Of a stretch of 6,574 nt of DNA, positions 1 through 6,574 are shown piece after piece; the first letter of the stretch is position 1; the number at the start of each line of letters is the position of its first letter. The notes under the pieces were generated by a model. The model did not search any database, was not told the DNA's origin, and saw only the letters and a list, made by a program, of their open reading frames with translations. The DNA lies in the NCBI GenBank assembly GCA_902767465.1, contig CACXHM010000046.1, positions 1 to 6,574 of the forward strand, given 5' to 3'. Made by a program: the position numbers and the translations under genes. The DNA comes from an uncultured Bacteroidia bacterium. GTDB taxonomy: Bacteria; Bacteroidota; Bacteroidia; Bacteroidales; UBA932.

Positions 1-813
1 GGTGCTGGTGCCGGAGGTGCTTCCGGTCGTGGTGGTCCAGAGGACCTCGTCGGAAGCGTTCAGAAGACTGATCGTGAGGTTGTTGTAGGCGCCCGTAGGA
101 ACCGGGATGAAGAAGTTCATCTCAACCGTGTCGGCGGGGGCCGGGAAGTTCACCGTCACGATGCTCTCGGCAGCGGAACTTGTGCTTTCACTTGCGAGTT
201 CAGGCGCGGCCGCGGTGATATCGATGGTGAAATCGCCGTTGATCCTGTAACCTTCGGACTTGAAGACGAACTTGCGTGCTTCCGGAGGAACGGTGTAGTG
301 GGTGAAACGGAAAAGCCCTCCGATCTGCTTGAAGCTGAGTTTCCCCGTTGCGAAGTCACCGGTTGCTATCATCGGCACGTTCGTGTTTGCGTCATCAACA
401 CTTGCAAGCGTGTATGAAGCAGGAAGATTTACCGTCAGGTTGTTTCCGGAAAGGCTGTGGGATCCGGCAGGATATACCGCCACGGTCTTGGGAGTGACTT
501 CCCCCTCGGCCTTGAAAGTCCCGGTACCGGAGCCGCCTGCACCGTCAAGGGTAAACGTAGTGAAACCGGAGTCGGTGTAAACCGAGAGGGCGTCGCCTGC
601 GCTCCAGGTTACAGTGCCGTCGTCGGCAACTGCGGCCTTGGACCCATCCGTTTCATCCTCGGCATTGATGATGGCCGTAAGGCTGGTCTGACCAACCACC
701 TCCGGGACATCGGTTCCTTCATTATTCCCGCCGGGAACGGCAGGTTCATTCTTGGTGCAGCATGCAAGAGACACGACTGCAATCGAAGCAAAGAGTATGT
801 ATCTTGATTTCAT
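1..813 (-). CDS. Secreted lipoprotein with fimbrillin-like (Mfa-like) domain, partial at the C-terminus
   Basis: Open frame of 271 codons from an ATG at 813 to the left edge, with no stop reached, so the C-terminus is missing. The N-terminus is a lipoprotein signal: basic start (MKSRY), hydrophobic core to about residue 17, then a Cys pair (C18, C19) in SLACC, followed by a flexible linker rich in Glu, Pro, Gly and Asn (about 20-40). The body reads like the fimbrillin-like (Mfa_like) fold of Bacteroidota: TVTWSAGDALSVY at 68-80, VAVYPAG at 111-117, LSFKQIGGLFRF at 159-170, NGDFTID at 192-198 and FFIPVPTGAY at 234-243. The visible end is Thr/Ser-rich. It is predicted to be anchored in the outer membrane, probably facing outward. 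It starts 22 nt after the small ORF and so is probably the last visible gene of the susCD operon. In this setting a ligand-binding or surface accessory role is more likely than a fimbrial subunit, but that is inference. A further C-terminal domain, possibly enzymatic or binding, may lie outside the window. The family call rests on pattern recognition, not a search. Confidence 0.85.
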   Translation of the reverse strand, partial: MKSRYILFASIAVVSLACCTKNEPAVPGGNNEGTDVPEVVGQTSLTAIINAEDETDGSKAAVADDGTVTWSAGDALSVYTDSGFTTFTLDGAGGSGTGTFKAEGEVTPKTVAVYPAGSHSLSGNNLTVNLPASYTLASVDDANTNVPMIATGDFATGKLSFKQIGGLFRFTHYTVPPEARKFVFKSEGYRINGDFTIDITAAAPELASESTSSAAESIVTVNFPAPADTVEMNFFIPVPTGAYNNLTISLLNASDEVLWTTTTGSTSGTST

Positions 814-835
814 AGCAATATCTCTTAGTTGTGAA

Positions 836-979
836 TTACTCGAGCCAGTCGCCGTCCGTGGCGTTCATTTGCTCAATGTCATAGACTAAAGTAGATGTCG
901 TGACCAGGTATTGCCGGTCGGTGCAGAAAGCGATGACACTCATCTGCGGAGGAATGTAATAATTCTTAACCATAGCCAT
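836..979 (-). CDS. Small hypothetical protein (47 aa) between susD and the lipoprotein gene
   Basis: A complete 47-codon frame, ATG at 979 to TAA at 836-838, on the same strand as its neighbours. It starts 14 nt after the susD stop and ends 22 nt before the lipoprotein start, so it fills almost the whole gap. The protein begins MAMVKNYYIPPQMSVIAF and ends with an acidic tail, TDGDWLE. It has no signal peptide, no membrane segment and one Cys (C19). A second in-frame ATG at 973 would give a 45-residue version starting MVKNYYIPP. The leader is A-rich (ACGAAAATAAATAA before the ATG) with no Shine-Dalgarno, as is common in this phylum. From memory, small Bacteroidales proteins that begin M-K-x-Y-x-x-P and sit beside surface lipoprotein genes are frequent, and this one has the same look. 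No function is known to me. It could be chance, but the fit to the gap and the ordinary codon use favour a real gene. Confidence 0.6.
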   Translation of the reverse strand: MAMVKNYYIPPQMSVIAFCTDRQYLVTTSTLVYDIEQMNATDGDWLE

Positions 980-993
980 TTATTTATTTTCGT

Positions 994-2823
994 TTATTCC
1001 CATAAAACGTTCTGGGTGAGCTTATCGTTCACATTGATGGCAGTCTGCGGAATAGGATTGAGATATAGTTTCTCGCTCCATGTGCGCGGCACAATGTATT
1101 CGAGATATCCGGCGGCAGAGTTCCCTTCGCTCAGCCTGAAAGTAGCGTTGGCACCGCTGTCGTCGAGGTGCACGGCCGTCTGGCCCTGGGCTACGCTCTT
1201 GCCGATGGAGAAATCCGTTCCATTGAAGTTGAATTTGCCGGTCGAAACCTGCGAAGCTGTGAGGTATATACCCTGCCACTGATCGCATACCCTCTCTCCC
1301 AGCCTCCAGCGGAACAGGTCATCCTGCCTCAACCCGTTTTCGAAGACGAGTTCCACCGTACGCTCACGGCGAATTTCCGCAAGGGTTCTGGACGGATGCA
1401 CTCCGTCAGCGGTGGAATAGTAGTCCATAAGCCATGGATCGGCCACGTATGCGGCTCCGCCGGGATAGACAGAAGGTTCGCCCACTCTTTCCCTGAGGGC
1501 ACCGACGGTGCGGTTCCAGTCGGCTTCGGACAGCGAACCGTCAAGTTCGCACTTGGCTTCGGCCAGGTTAAGCAGCACCTCGGCAGTCCTGAGGACAGGA
1601 AGGGCGGCAACATCACGCGAGGCATGATAGTGTTCGTAATCCTCTATAATCCACTTGTGCCACATATATCCGGTACGCGACACGGAGAAGTCGATGGTAC
1701 GCGGGAATGGCACGTTGTTGTCGGTATAGGTGAGTCCGGGGCTCGCGATGGTCTGAGCAAGGCGGGGATCACGGTCGGTGAACACCGCATTTACATCAAG
1801 GGCATCATTGGTGAGCGGGTTTCCGTCCGACTTCAGGTAGTGGCGGACCAGCGTACGTGTAGGACTGGGCATCTGCCACGAAGTGGTTGAGAAATAATTG
1901 AAGGAGCGGTTGTCGTACTTGGGAATGGTCGAGGAATAGGTATATGCCCAGATGAATTCCTTGTTGACGGCTTCCTGTGTAAAGAGCTGCCTGTAAGCGC
2001 CCTCGGCTCCTGCTACGGTATTGAGGGGGAACTTGTTGTAGGCAAGCAGAGCCTCACTCGCATTTACGCATTCCTGAAGAAGGTCGTCCGCCGATTCATA
2101 GCTGTTATTCCAGGGTTCGCCCGTGGAATAGTTGGTGCTGTGATACTTACGGTAGGTGCCTTCGTACAGACAGATACGTGATTTGATGGCAAGTGCGACA
2201 AATTTCGTGACGTTGATGCGGGTTTCGTCCATAAAGTAATCCTCGTCGGAGAGGTTCACGATGGCGGTGTCGATATCCGCCAGGACATGATGCATCACCT
2301 CTTCACGGTCCATCCTTGCACCGAAAAGCGCAGGATCGTCCACCTCTTCGATCACATGGTCGATATAGGGCACGTCACCGAAACTCTTGACTTTCTGGAA
2401 ATGGCCATAAGCCCTCCAGAAGTAACCTACTCCGCGATAGTGGTTATAGACCTCGGTACTCACATTCTCTTTTCCCCGTTCGATATACTTGATCAGGTAA
2501 TTCGCCCTGCGAATCATTGCCCAGTTGCCTGAGCTCCAACCAGATGCAGTCATCGGGTTGTAGCTGGTCTTGTAGTACTCGCTCGAGGATACCGTGGCGC
2601 ACAGATCTGAAAAGAGGTCTCCGCTTGCTCCCCACACGCTGCTGCCGGCAGGAATATAGCTTGCCAGCATGCCGTTTGCGTAGAGTTCCATGGACCTTTC
2701 GGTCTTTAGCTGTTCGGTCGCCTCCTGGACGGCAAGGGGCTTGTAGTCCAGGAAATCTTCGCAGGATATTGAAACTGCAAGCGTAAGAACCGTCAGAATA
2801 TGGTATTTGATATTTGTTTTCAT
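994..2823 (-). CDS. susD-like: SusD/RagB family nutrient-binding outer-membrane lipoprotein
   Basis: A 609-residue SusD-family protein, slightly longer than the usual 500-600. SusD proteins are surface lipoproteins that form a lid over the partner SusC barrel and help bind the ligand. The signal is lipoprotein type: a short basic start, a hydrophobic core and a predicted lipidated C21 in SISCEDFLD, with the acidic residues typical after the Cys in surface-exposed Bacteroidota lipoproteins. The N-terminal SusD domain shows WAMIRRANYLI (101-111), RGVGYFWRAYGHFQKVKSFG (130-149) followed by DVPYI, and the helix KFVALAIKSRICLYEGTY (207-224); these are the TPR-like family hallmarks. The C-terminal SusD/RagB part contains AEVLLNLAEAKCEL (about 410-425) and EIRRERTVELVFENGLRQDD (about 480-500), then an FRW. 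It ends NVLWE. The start at 2823 is fixed by a perfect Shine-Dalgarno and lies 13 nt after the susC stop, so the pair is almost certainly translated from one mRNA. No frameshift or missing core motif was seen. The substrate cannot be told from the sequence. Confidence 0.97.
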   Translation of the reverse strand: MKTNIKYHILTVLTLAVSISCEDFLDYKPLAVQEATEQLKTERSMELYANGMLASYIPAGSSVWGASGDLFSDLCATVSSSEYYKTSYNPMTASGWSSGNWAMIRRANYLIKYIERGKENVSTEVYNHYRGVGYFWRAYGHFQKVKSFGDVPYIDHVIEEVDDPALFGARMDREEVMHHVLADIDTAIVNLSDEDYFMDETRINVTKFVALAIKSRICLYEGTYRKYHSTNYSTGEPWNNSYESADDLLQECVNASEALLAYNKFPLNTVAGAEGAYRQLFTQEAVNKEFIWAYTYSSTIPKYDNRSFNYFSTTSWQMPSPTRTLVRHYLKSDGNPLTNDALDVNAVFTDRDPRLAQTIASPGLTYTDNNVPFPRTIDFSVSRTGYMWHKWIIEDYEHYHASRDVAALPVLRTAEVLLNLAEAKCELDGSLSEADWNRTVGALRERVGEPSVYPGGAAYVADPWLMDYYSTADGVHPSRTLAEIRRERTVELVFENGLRQDDLFRWRLGERVCDQWQGIYLTASQVSTGKFNFNGTDFSIGKSVAQGQTAVHLDDSGANATFRLSEGNSAAGYLEYIVPRTWSEKLYLNPIPQTAINVNDKLTQNVLWE

Positions 2824-2838
2824 GATGATTCCTCCTTT
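2824..2838 (-). promoter_or_regulatory. Strong Shine-Dalgarno site for susD, overlapping the susC stop
   Basis: Read on the minus strand, the susC stop runs straight into the site as TAAAGGAGGAATCATCATG. AAAGGAGG (2831-2838) is a full 8-base complement to the usual CCUCCUUU end of bacterial 16S rRNA, with a 7-nt spacer to the susD ATG. This supports the chosen susD start and suggests efficient reinitiation after susC. It stands out because the small-ORF leader has no such motif and Bacteroidota genes seldom use one. Confidence 0.8.
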
Positions 2839-5800
2839 AGAACGTCAGGTTTACGCCAAGTGTAACGATGCGCTGCATCGGGTAGGAATACCCTTCACCC
2901 ACACCATACAGGCCACCGGTTGAATAGAAGTCGCTGTCACCCGCAGAAATGGCTTCCGGGTCGAACATTCGGGTATGCTTGTAAAGGGGTGAGAAGGTCA
3001 GGAGATTGTCGCCGCTGACCCATATTTTCAGCTTCTCGATTCCGGCCCTGCGGGTTATCTCTTCCGGTATGGTGTAATCGAGAGTGAGGTTCTTGAGTCG
3101 CATGTAGGCGGCATTCTGAAGGTAATAATCGTTCTCCATGGTGAGCGGACCGACGTTGCGGTTGGCCACATAACGCACCGGACGCGTCCAGTATGGATGG
3201 TCGGAAGCATTTGTGACTGTCCACTCCGGATCGTCGTAGTCGATGTGCACCATGCTGTTGTACTGGGTCTTCATAAGGTATCCATAGGGACGGTTGTACT
3301 GTCCCCAGAAGAATCCGGATTCGACTCCCGGATACCAGTCCCTGCGGCCCACCCCCTGAAGGAAGATGGTAAGGCCGAAGTTGTTCCAGTTGAAGGCAAA
3401 ATTGAGTCCGAACTGGAAACGCGGAGTGGCGTTTCCTATTACGGTCATATCGCCGTGGTCGGTCAGGGTGCCTGCACCGGCATTTATCTTGCCGTCGCCG
3501 TTCAGATCGACAAACTTCAAGTCGCCTGCATAGGCCCTGAAGAGAGCACCGTTCTTGTGGAAAGTATCCACTGCCCAGTTGTTGGCTTCCGAATTGGTGA
3601 GGAAGTAGCCGTCGGTACGGAATCCCCAGATTTCACCAAGTTCCTTGCCTTCGTAATAGGAATAGAAGTTCCCGTTGAGATTCTCGTACTTGGTAACCCA
3701 GGTGCGACTGTCCCAGAGGCTTGCCTTGATATTGTAGCCGAACGGCTTTCCGGCGAGGCTCTTCTGGTCTTTCCAGCCGATGGTAAATTCCCATCCTTTG
3801 GTCTGGAGGGCACCGTAATTGCCCTTCGGAGTGCCGGTTCCGAGAACTGCAGGAAGTTCCGTGCCCGCAATGTAAAGGTCGGTTGTATTGCGCACATACC
3901 AGTCTCCGCTCACCGACAGTCGGTTACGCAGGAAATCGGCGTCGAGACCGACATCGTATGTGGTCACCTTTTCCCAAGTGACATCATCCAGGACTATGCC
4001 GGGAGCGGTGATGTAGTAGAAATAGCTGCCGTTCTTGAGCGAAGACGCCTTGGATGTGCTATAAGTCCGCAGGAACGCGTATGGGCTTATCTGGGCATTT
4101 CCGAGAGTACCCATGTTGGCTCTCAACTTGAGGTTGTTGAGCCAGTTCCTCGTCGATTCCATGAAAGGCTCTTCGCTTATACGCCATCCAAGTGAAGCTG
4201 ACGGGAACAGACCCCATCTCTTGTTGGAAGGGAAAAGGGAGGAACCGTCATAACGGCCCGCAACCTCAAAGATGTAGCGTTTGAGCAGAGTATAGTTCAC
4301 ACGCGTAAAGAAACCCATCAGGCCCTTGTCGTAGGAACCGTTTTCGTCGATTTTCGGGAAATTGGTTTCATCGGCAGGCATGAGCGAGAAGTTCGGATAG
4401 TCAGGATCCAGAAACTCTTTCATATAGACATAAAGGACGCGGCGTGATGTTTTCTCCAGGTTTGCACCTGCCATGATGTTAAGGTCATGGGCCTCCCCAA
4501 GGTTGGGAGTGAAGGTGAGAACGGCGTTGGCTGCGTTCTTATAGACGTAGTACTTCCATTGCGACATATAACCGTCAATGTAGGTTTCGTAAGGCTGATC
4601 GGGTCCCAGATATGTGGTAAGCGGCACAGCCACACGTGTCTTATGGTCATTCTGCACTCCGTAGGAATAGTCTGCCTTGAACTTCAGGACATCCTTTATG
4701 ATATCGGCGTTGAGAGTGAACGTGGTATTGATGCGCTGCTCCTTCTCCTCCTGATAAGTGCGGTTGTCGGCAAGGGCCATGAAGCCGTTGCTTCCGGCCA
4801 TTCTGCTGAATGTGCCGTCCGGGTTGTAAGGAAGAGCCAGCGGGGTTCCAAAGCGTTCCATGGCCTCATAGACGTTACCTGTTGCACTGCCGACGCTGGA
4901 GAGCGTAGGCTGGTGGTAATTCTCTATATAGAGAGAGGTATTGTTCTCGAGGCTAAGCCATGGCCGAATCTGGATTTTACCCTTGCTTCGGAGGTTGTAG
5001 TTTCCGAAAGTCTCGTCGGCAATCTTATAGATGGAGTCCTGGCTGTAGAATCGCCCGGAAACCAGCCACGACAGTTTATTGCTCGATCCCTGCACGGAAA
5101 GGTTGTGCGTGGTTGCGGTATTGGTATCCTTGTAGATAAGCTTGTACCAGTTGGTATTGCCGTAATAGATATATTTGCCGGATCCGTCGATACCTATCTT
5201 GTCGGTGTACCCCGCAGCGGCACGACGGCCAAGTTCCGCGAGATACTCGGGCGAAAAGTCCATGGCACCGGCAATATCCTTGGGATACGTACCTGTGGTA
5301 CCGGGAACCCGGTCGTTACCAAGGAAGTTCTCCACGAAACATTGAGCCCAAGTGTAACCGTCGGTCACAAGTTCATTTTCCCATTTCACGAGCCTCGACT
5401 TGATCGACACCGAACCGTTGTAATTCACCTTCACGACATCCGTTTTGGGAGCCTTTGTAGTCACAAGGATTACACCATAGGCACCACGGGCACCATAGAC
5501 GGAAGCCGAAGCTGCGTCCTTAAGTACGGATACCGTGAGGATATCGTCCGGGTTCACATTGGAAAGGCTGCCTTCCACACCGTCGATGAGTACGAGGGCG
5601 CTTCCGCCCTGACCGATGCTGTGCGAAGACGACTCAGCATTGGTGGCGGAGCTTCGGCTCTGGTAGGAAGTGTTGTTGCCACGGATGTAAACATTGCCGC
5701 TATGGGATGGCTTGCCGTCGGTCTGGATGATGTTCAGGCCGGGGATCTGTCCCTGGAGGCTGCGGGTGACATCGGAGTTGGCACGTCCTTCCAGCGCTTC

Positions 5801-6190
5801 GGCGTCAAGCGTTTCCACCGCGCCGACAAGCTGCGTTTTCTTCAGGGTACCGTATCCTACCACCACCGCCTCGGTCAGGGCCTGCGTATCCGGCTTCAGG
5901 GAGAAGTCTATCACTCTCCCCTCACCTACGACGGCTGAGAGATTCGAATAGCCAAGCAAGGAACAGACTAGAGTTTCCCCTACCTTGGCCTCGATGGAGT
6001 AACGGCCTTCCAGATCGGTCATTGCCCCCCTGGTGGTGCCGTCAACCATCACAACGGCTCCGACAGCCGGCTCTCCTGAGTCGGTTTCCGTAACTGTACC
6101 GCGGATGGTCTGCGTCTGAGCCGACAGTCGGAATACCGCTGCAGCGGAAATCAGAGCGCATAAAAATAGTTTTTTTGACAATTGATTCAT
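2837..6190 (-). CDS. susC-like: SusC/RagA family TonB-linked outer-membrane transporter
   Basis: A full-length 1117-residue TonB-dependent transporter of the SusC/RagA family, which moves oligomeric nutrients across the outer membrane using energy from TonB-ExbBD. A Sec signal peptide covers residues 1-24, with likely cleavage in RLSA|QTQT. Next is a carboxypeptidase-regulatory-like beta-sandwich (about 27-98; IRGTVTETDSGEPAVGAVV at 29-47). The SusC signature LTEAVVVGYGTLKK (105-118) marks the TonB-box region. The plug follows (about 119-246), with VYIRGNN, ALVLIDGVEG, VSVLKDAASASVYGARGAYG and ILVTTK. The rest is the 22-strand barrel, ending GVNLTF with the terminal Phe typical of outer-membrane proteins. 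A DLNGDGKIN loop (895-903) resembles the calcium-binding-like loop seen in many SusC proteins. There is no STN domain after the signal peptide, so it is not the type that signals directly to an anti-sigma factor. The plug carries a Ser/Asn-rich insert at about 172-197. It forms a pair with the SusD gene 13 nt downstream. The ATG at 6190 is abutted directly by AAAGGA; a TTG at codon 4 (6179-6181) is an alternative start. Confidence 0.98.
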   Translation of the reverse strand: MNQLSKKLFLCALISAAAVFRLSAQTQTIRGTVTETDSGEPAVGAVVMVDGTTRGAMTDLEGRYSIEAKVGETLVCSLLGYSNLSAVVGEGRVIDFSLKPDTQALTEAVVVGYGTLKKTQLVGAVETLDAEALEGRANSDVTRSLQGQIPGLNIIQTDGKPSHSGNVYIRGNNTSYQSRSSATNAESSSHSIGQGGSALVLIDGVEGSLSNVNPDDILTVSVLKDAASASVYGARGAYGVILVTTKAPKTDVVKVNYNGSVSIKSRLVKWENELVTDGYTWAQCFVENFLGNDRVPGTTGTYPKDIAGAMDFSPEYLAELGRRAAAGYTDKIGIDGSGKYIYYGNTNWYKLIYKDTNTATTHNLSVQGSSNKLSWLVSGRFYSQDSIYKIADETFGNYNLRSKGKIQIRPWLSLENNTSLYIENYHQPTLSSVGSATGNVYEAMERFGTPLALPYNPDGTFSRMAGSNGFMALADNRTYQEEKEQRINTTFTLNADIIKDVLKFKADYSYGVQNDHKTRVAVPLTTYLGPDQPYETYIDGYMSQWKYYVYKNAANAVLTFTPNLGEAHDLNIMAGANLEKTSRRVLYVYMKEFLDPDYPNFSLMPADETNFPKIDENGSYDKGLMGFFTRVNYTLLKRYIFEVAGRYDGSSLFPSNKRWGLFPSASLGWRISEEPFMESTRNWLNNLKLRANMGTLGNAQISPYAFLRTYSTSKASSLKNGSYFYYITAPGIVLDDVTWEKVTTYDVGLDADFLRNRLSVSGDWYVRNTTDLYIAGTELPAVLGTGTPKGNYGALQTKGWEFTIGWKDQKSLAGKPFGYNIKASLWDSRTWVTKYENLNGNFYSYYEGKELGEIWGFRTDGYFLTNSEANNWAVDTFHKNGALFRAYAGDLKFVDLNGDGKINAGAGTLTDHGDMTVIGNATPRFQFGLNFAFNWNNFGLTIFLQGVGRRDWYPGVESGFFWGQYNRPYGYLMKTQYNSMVHIDYDDPEWTVTNASDHPYWTRPVRYVANRNVGPLTMENDYYLQNAAYMRLKNLTLDYTIPEEITRRAGIEKLKIWVSGDNLLTFSPLYKHTRMFDPEAISAGDSDFYSTGGLYGVGEGYSYPMQRIVTLGVNLTF

Positions 6191-6277
6191 TCCTTTAAGC
6201 TTGTTTTCTGTTCCGTGAATTCAGCAGAGGGCAATGAACCGTTGTTAATAAAATCTTTGAGTTATGTAATATGTATG
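6191..6277 (-). other. Intergenic leader between the MFS gene and susC; no clear promoter or terminator
   Basis: This is the only non-coding gap above 25 nt in the window. It is AT-rich on the MFS side. I looked for the Bacteroidota sigma-ABfr pattern (TTTG near -33, TAnnTTTG near -7) on the minus strand and found no TTTG here. There is also no GC-rich hairpin followed by a T-run. Two short palindromes are present, TGAATTCA (6216-6223) and AAGCTT (6197-6202), both easily explained by chance. The AAAGGA at 6191-6196 touches the susC ATG. Readthrough from the MFS gene is therefore possible, but a degenerate promoter cannot be excluded. Confidence 0.4.
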
Positions 6278-6574
6278 TTAAGTTTCCTTTAAATATCCGT
6301 CGTCTTTAATGTTCCAAAGGACTGCAACAAAAACGAATCCTATGACGGATACTCCCGCCATAAGCAAATAGAGACTGTCCCAGCCGAAATGGTCGGAATA
6401 CCATCCGAGTCCCGCACCGGTGAAGATCACGGACACGTAACTCATGATGCCTATAATACCAAGTGCCGAAGATGCAGCCTTTTTGGTTGCCTGCTTCGAT
6501 GCCGTTACTCCAAGCAGGGCCTGAGGCCCATACAGGAAGAAGCCGGCGAGAGCCAGCAGCACCAGCACGACCAC
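6278..6574 (-). CDS. MFS transporter, GlpT/UhpT-like (organophosphate:phosphate antiporter family), C-terminal part
   Basis: The last 98 codons of an inner-membrane transporter, ending at TAA (6278-6280); the start lies beyond the right edge, so the GTG at 6574 should not be taken as the real start. About three membrane segments are visible: LVLLALAGFFLYGPQALLG, then a helix around SALGIIGIMSYVSVIF, then LYLLMAGVSVIGFVFVAVLW, followed by a short charged tail (NIKDDGYLKET). The string FLYGPQALLGVTASKQATKK, with AASSALGIIGIMSYV and GWYSDHFGWD after it, matches my recollection of the end of GlpT, UhpT and UhpC (IYGPxMLIG, KKAAGTAxGFxGLFxY, DxFGWDGxF). Members exchange glycerol-3-phosphate or hexose phosphate for phosphate, or sense hexose phosphate (UhpC). 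The substrate-binding Arg/His residues are in the missing part, so the substrate is unknown. It lies 87 nt upstream of susC on the same strand and may supply the inner-membrane step for the same nutrient. The MFS call is firm; the OPA subfamily is likely. Confidence 0.85.
   Translation of the reverse strand: MVVLVLLALAGFFLYGPQALLGVTASKQATKKAASSALGIIGIMSYVSVIFTGAGLGWYSDHFGWDSLYLLMAGVSVIGFVFVAVLWNIKDDGYLKET

Noticed and set aside
302..807. Two overlapping plus-strand open frames antisense to the lipoprotein gene
   Set aside because: The minus-strand frame across this region is open from 813 to the edge and has a lipoprotein signal and a family-like domain; the plus frames have neither.
1168..1890. 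Plus-strand open frame (240 codons) antisense to susD
   Set aside because: It overlaps conserved C-terminal SusD motifs and carries no family features of its own.
3197..4195. Plus-strand open frame (332 codons) antisense to the susC barrel region
   Set aside because: No recognisable motif, no independent gap for a start signal, and full overlap with the conserved SusC barrel; treated as a shadow frame.
4487..5938. Long plus-strand open frame (483 codons) antisense to susC
   Set aside because: It lies wholly inside the clearly coding susC frame, shows no recognisable domain and has a low-complexity, shadow-like composition. It is a by-product of the codon use of the real gene.
6197..6223. 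Short palindromes AAGCTT and TGAATTCA upstream of susC as possible operators
   Set aside because: They are 6 and 8 bases long, do not extend into longer inverted repeats, and occur readily by chance.
6240..6277. Possible terminator after the MFS gene
   Set aside because: The stretch is AT-rich but forms no stable GC-rich stem followed by a T-run on the minus strand.

Overview
The window looks like part of a Bacteroidota (probably Bacteroidales) chromosome of moderate GC. The evidence is a full-length SusC/RagA TonB-linked outer-membrane transporter followed by a SusD/RagB surface lipoprotein, lipoprotein signals typical of the phylum, and mostly A-rich rather than Shine-Dalgarno leaders. I cannot name the genus.

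Every gene I support lies on the minus strand, so the order of transcription runs from the right end of the window to the left. (1) 6278-6574 is the C-terminal end of an MFS transporter that resembles the GlpT/UhpT/UhpC organophosphate:phosphate antiporter family; its start lies beyond the right edge. (2) After an 87-nt gap comes susC (2837-6190). (3) After 13 nt comes susD (994-2823), preceded by a perfect Shine-Dalgarno sequence. (4) After 14 nt comes a 47-codon small ORF (836-979). (5) After 22 nt comes a secreted lipoprotein with a fimbrillin-like (Mfa-like) domain, which runs off the left edge (1-813). The short gaps from susC to the lipoprotein indicate one operon. The MFS gene may belong to the same transcript, but its 87-nt gap leaves room for a separate promoter. 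I found neither a convincing promoter nor a terminator there.

How it may work: SusD and possibly the downstream lipoprotein capture a ligand at the cell surface. SusC moves it into the periplasm using TonB energy. The MFS protein could then carry a (perhaps phosphorylated) breakdown product across the inner membrane. No glycoside hydrolase, peptidase, phosphodiesterase or regulator lies inside the window, so the substrate cannot be read from it. The main items for a second look are the small ORF between susD and the lipoprotein, the pairing of an OPA-type transporter with SusCD, and the contrast between the start signals of susC and susD. I saw no RNA genes, mobile elements, CRISPR arrays or significant repeats. 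This is mostly a conventional nutrient-acquisition locus rather than an evident new system.
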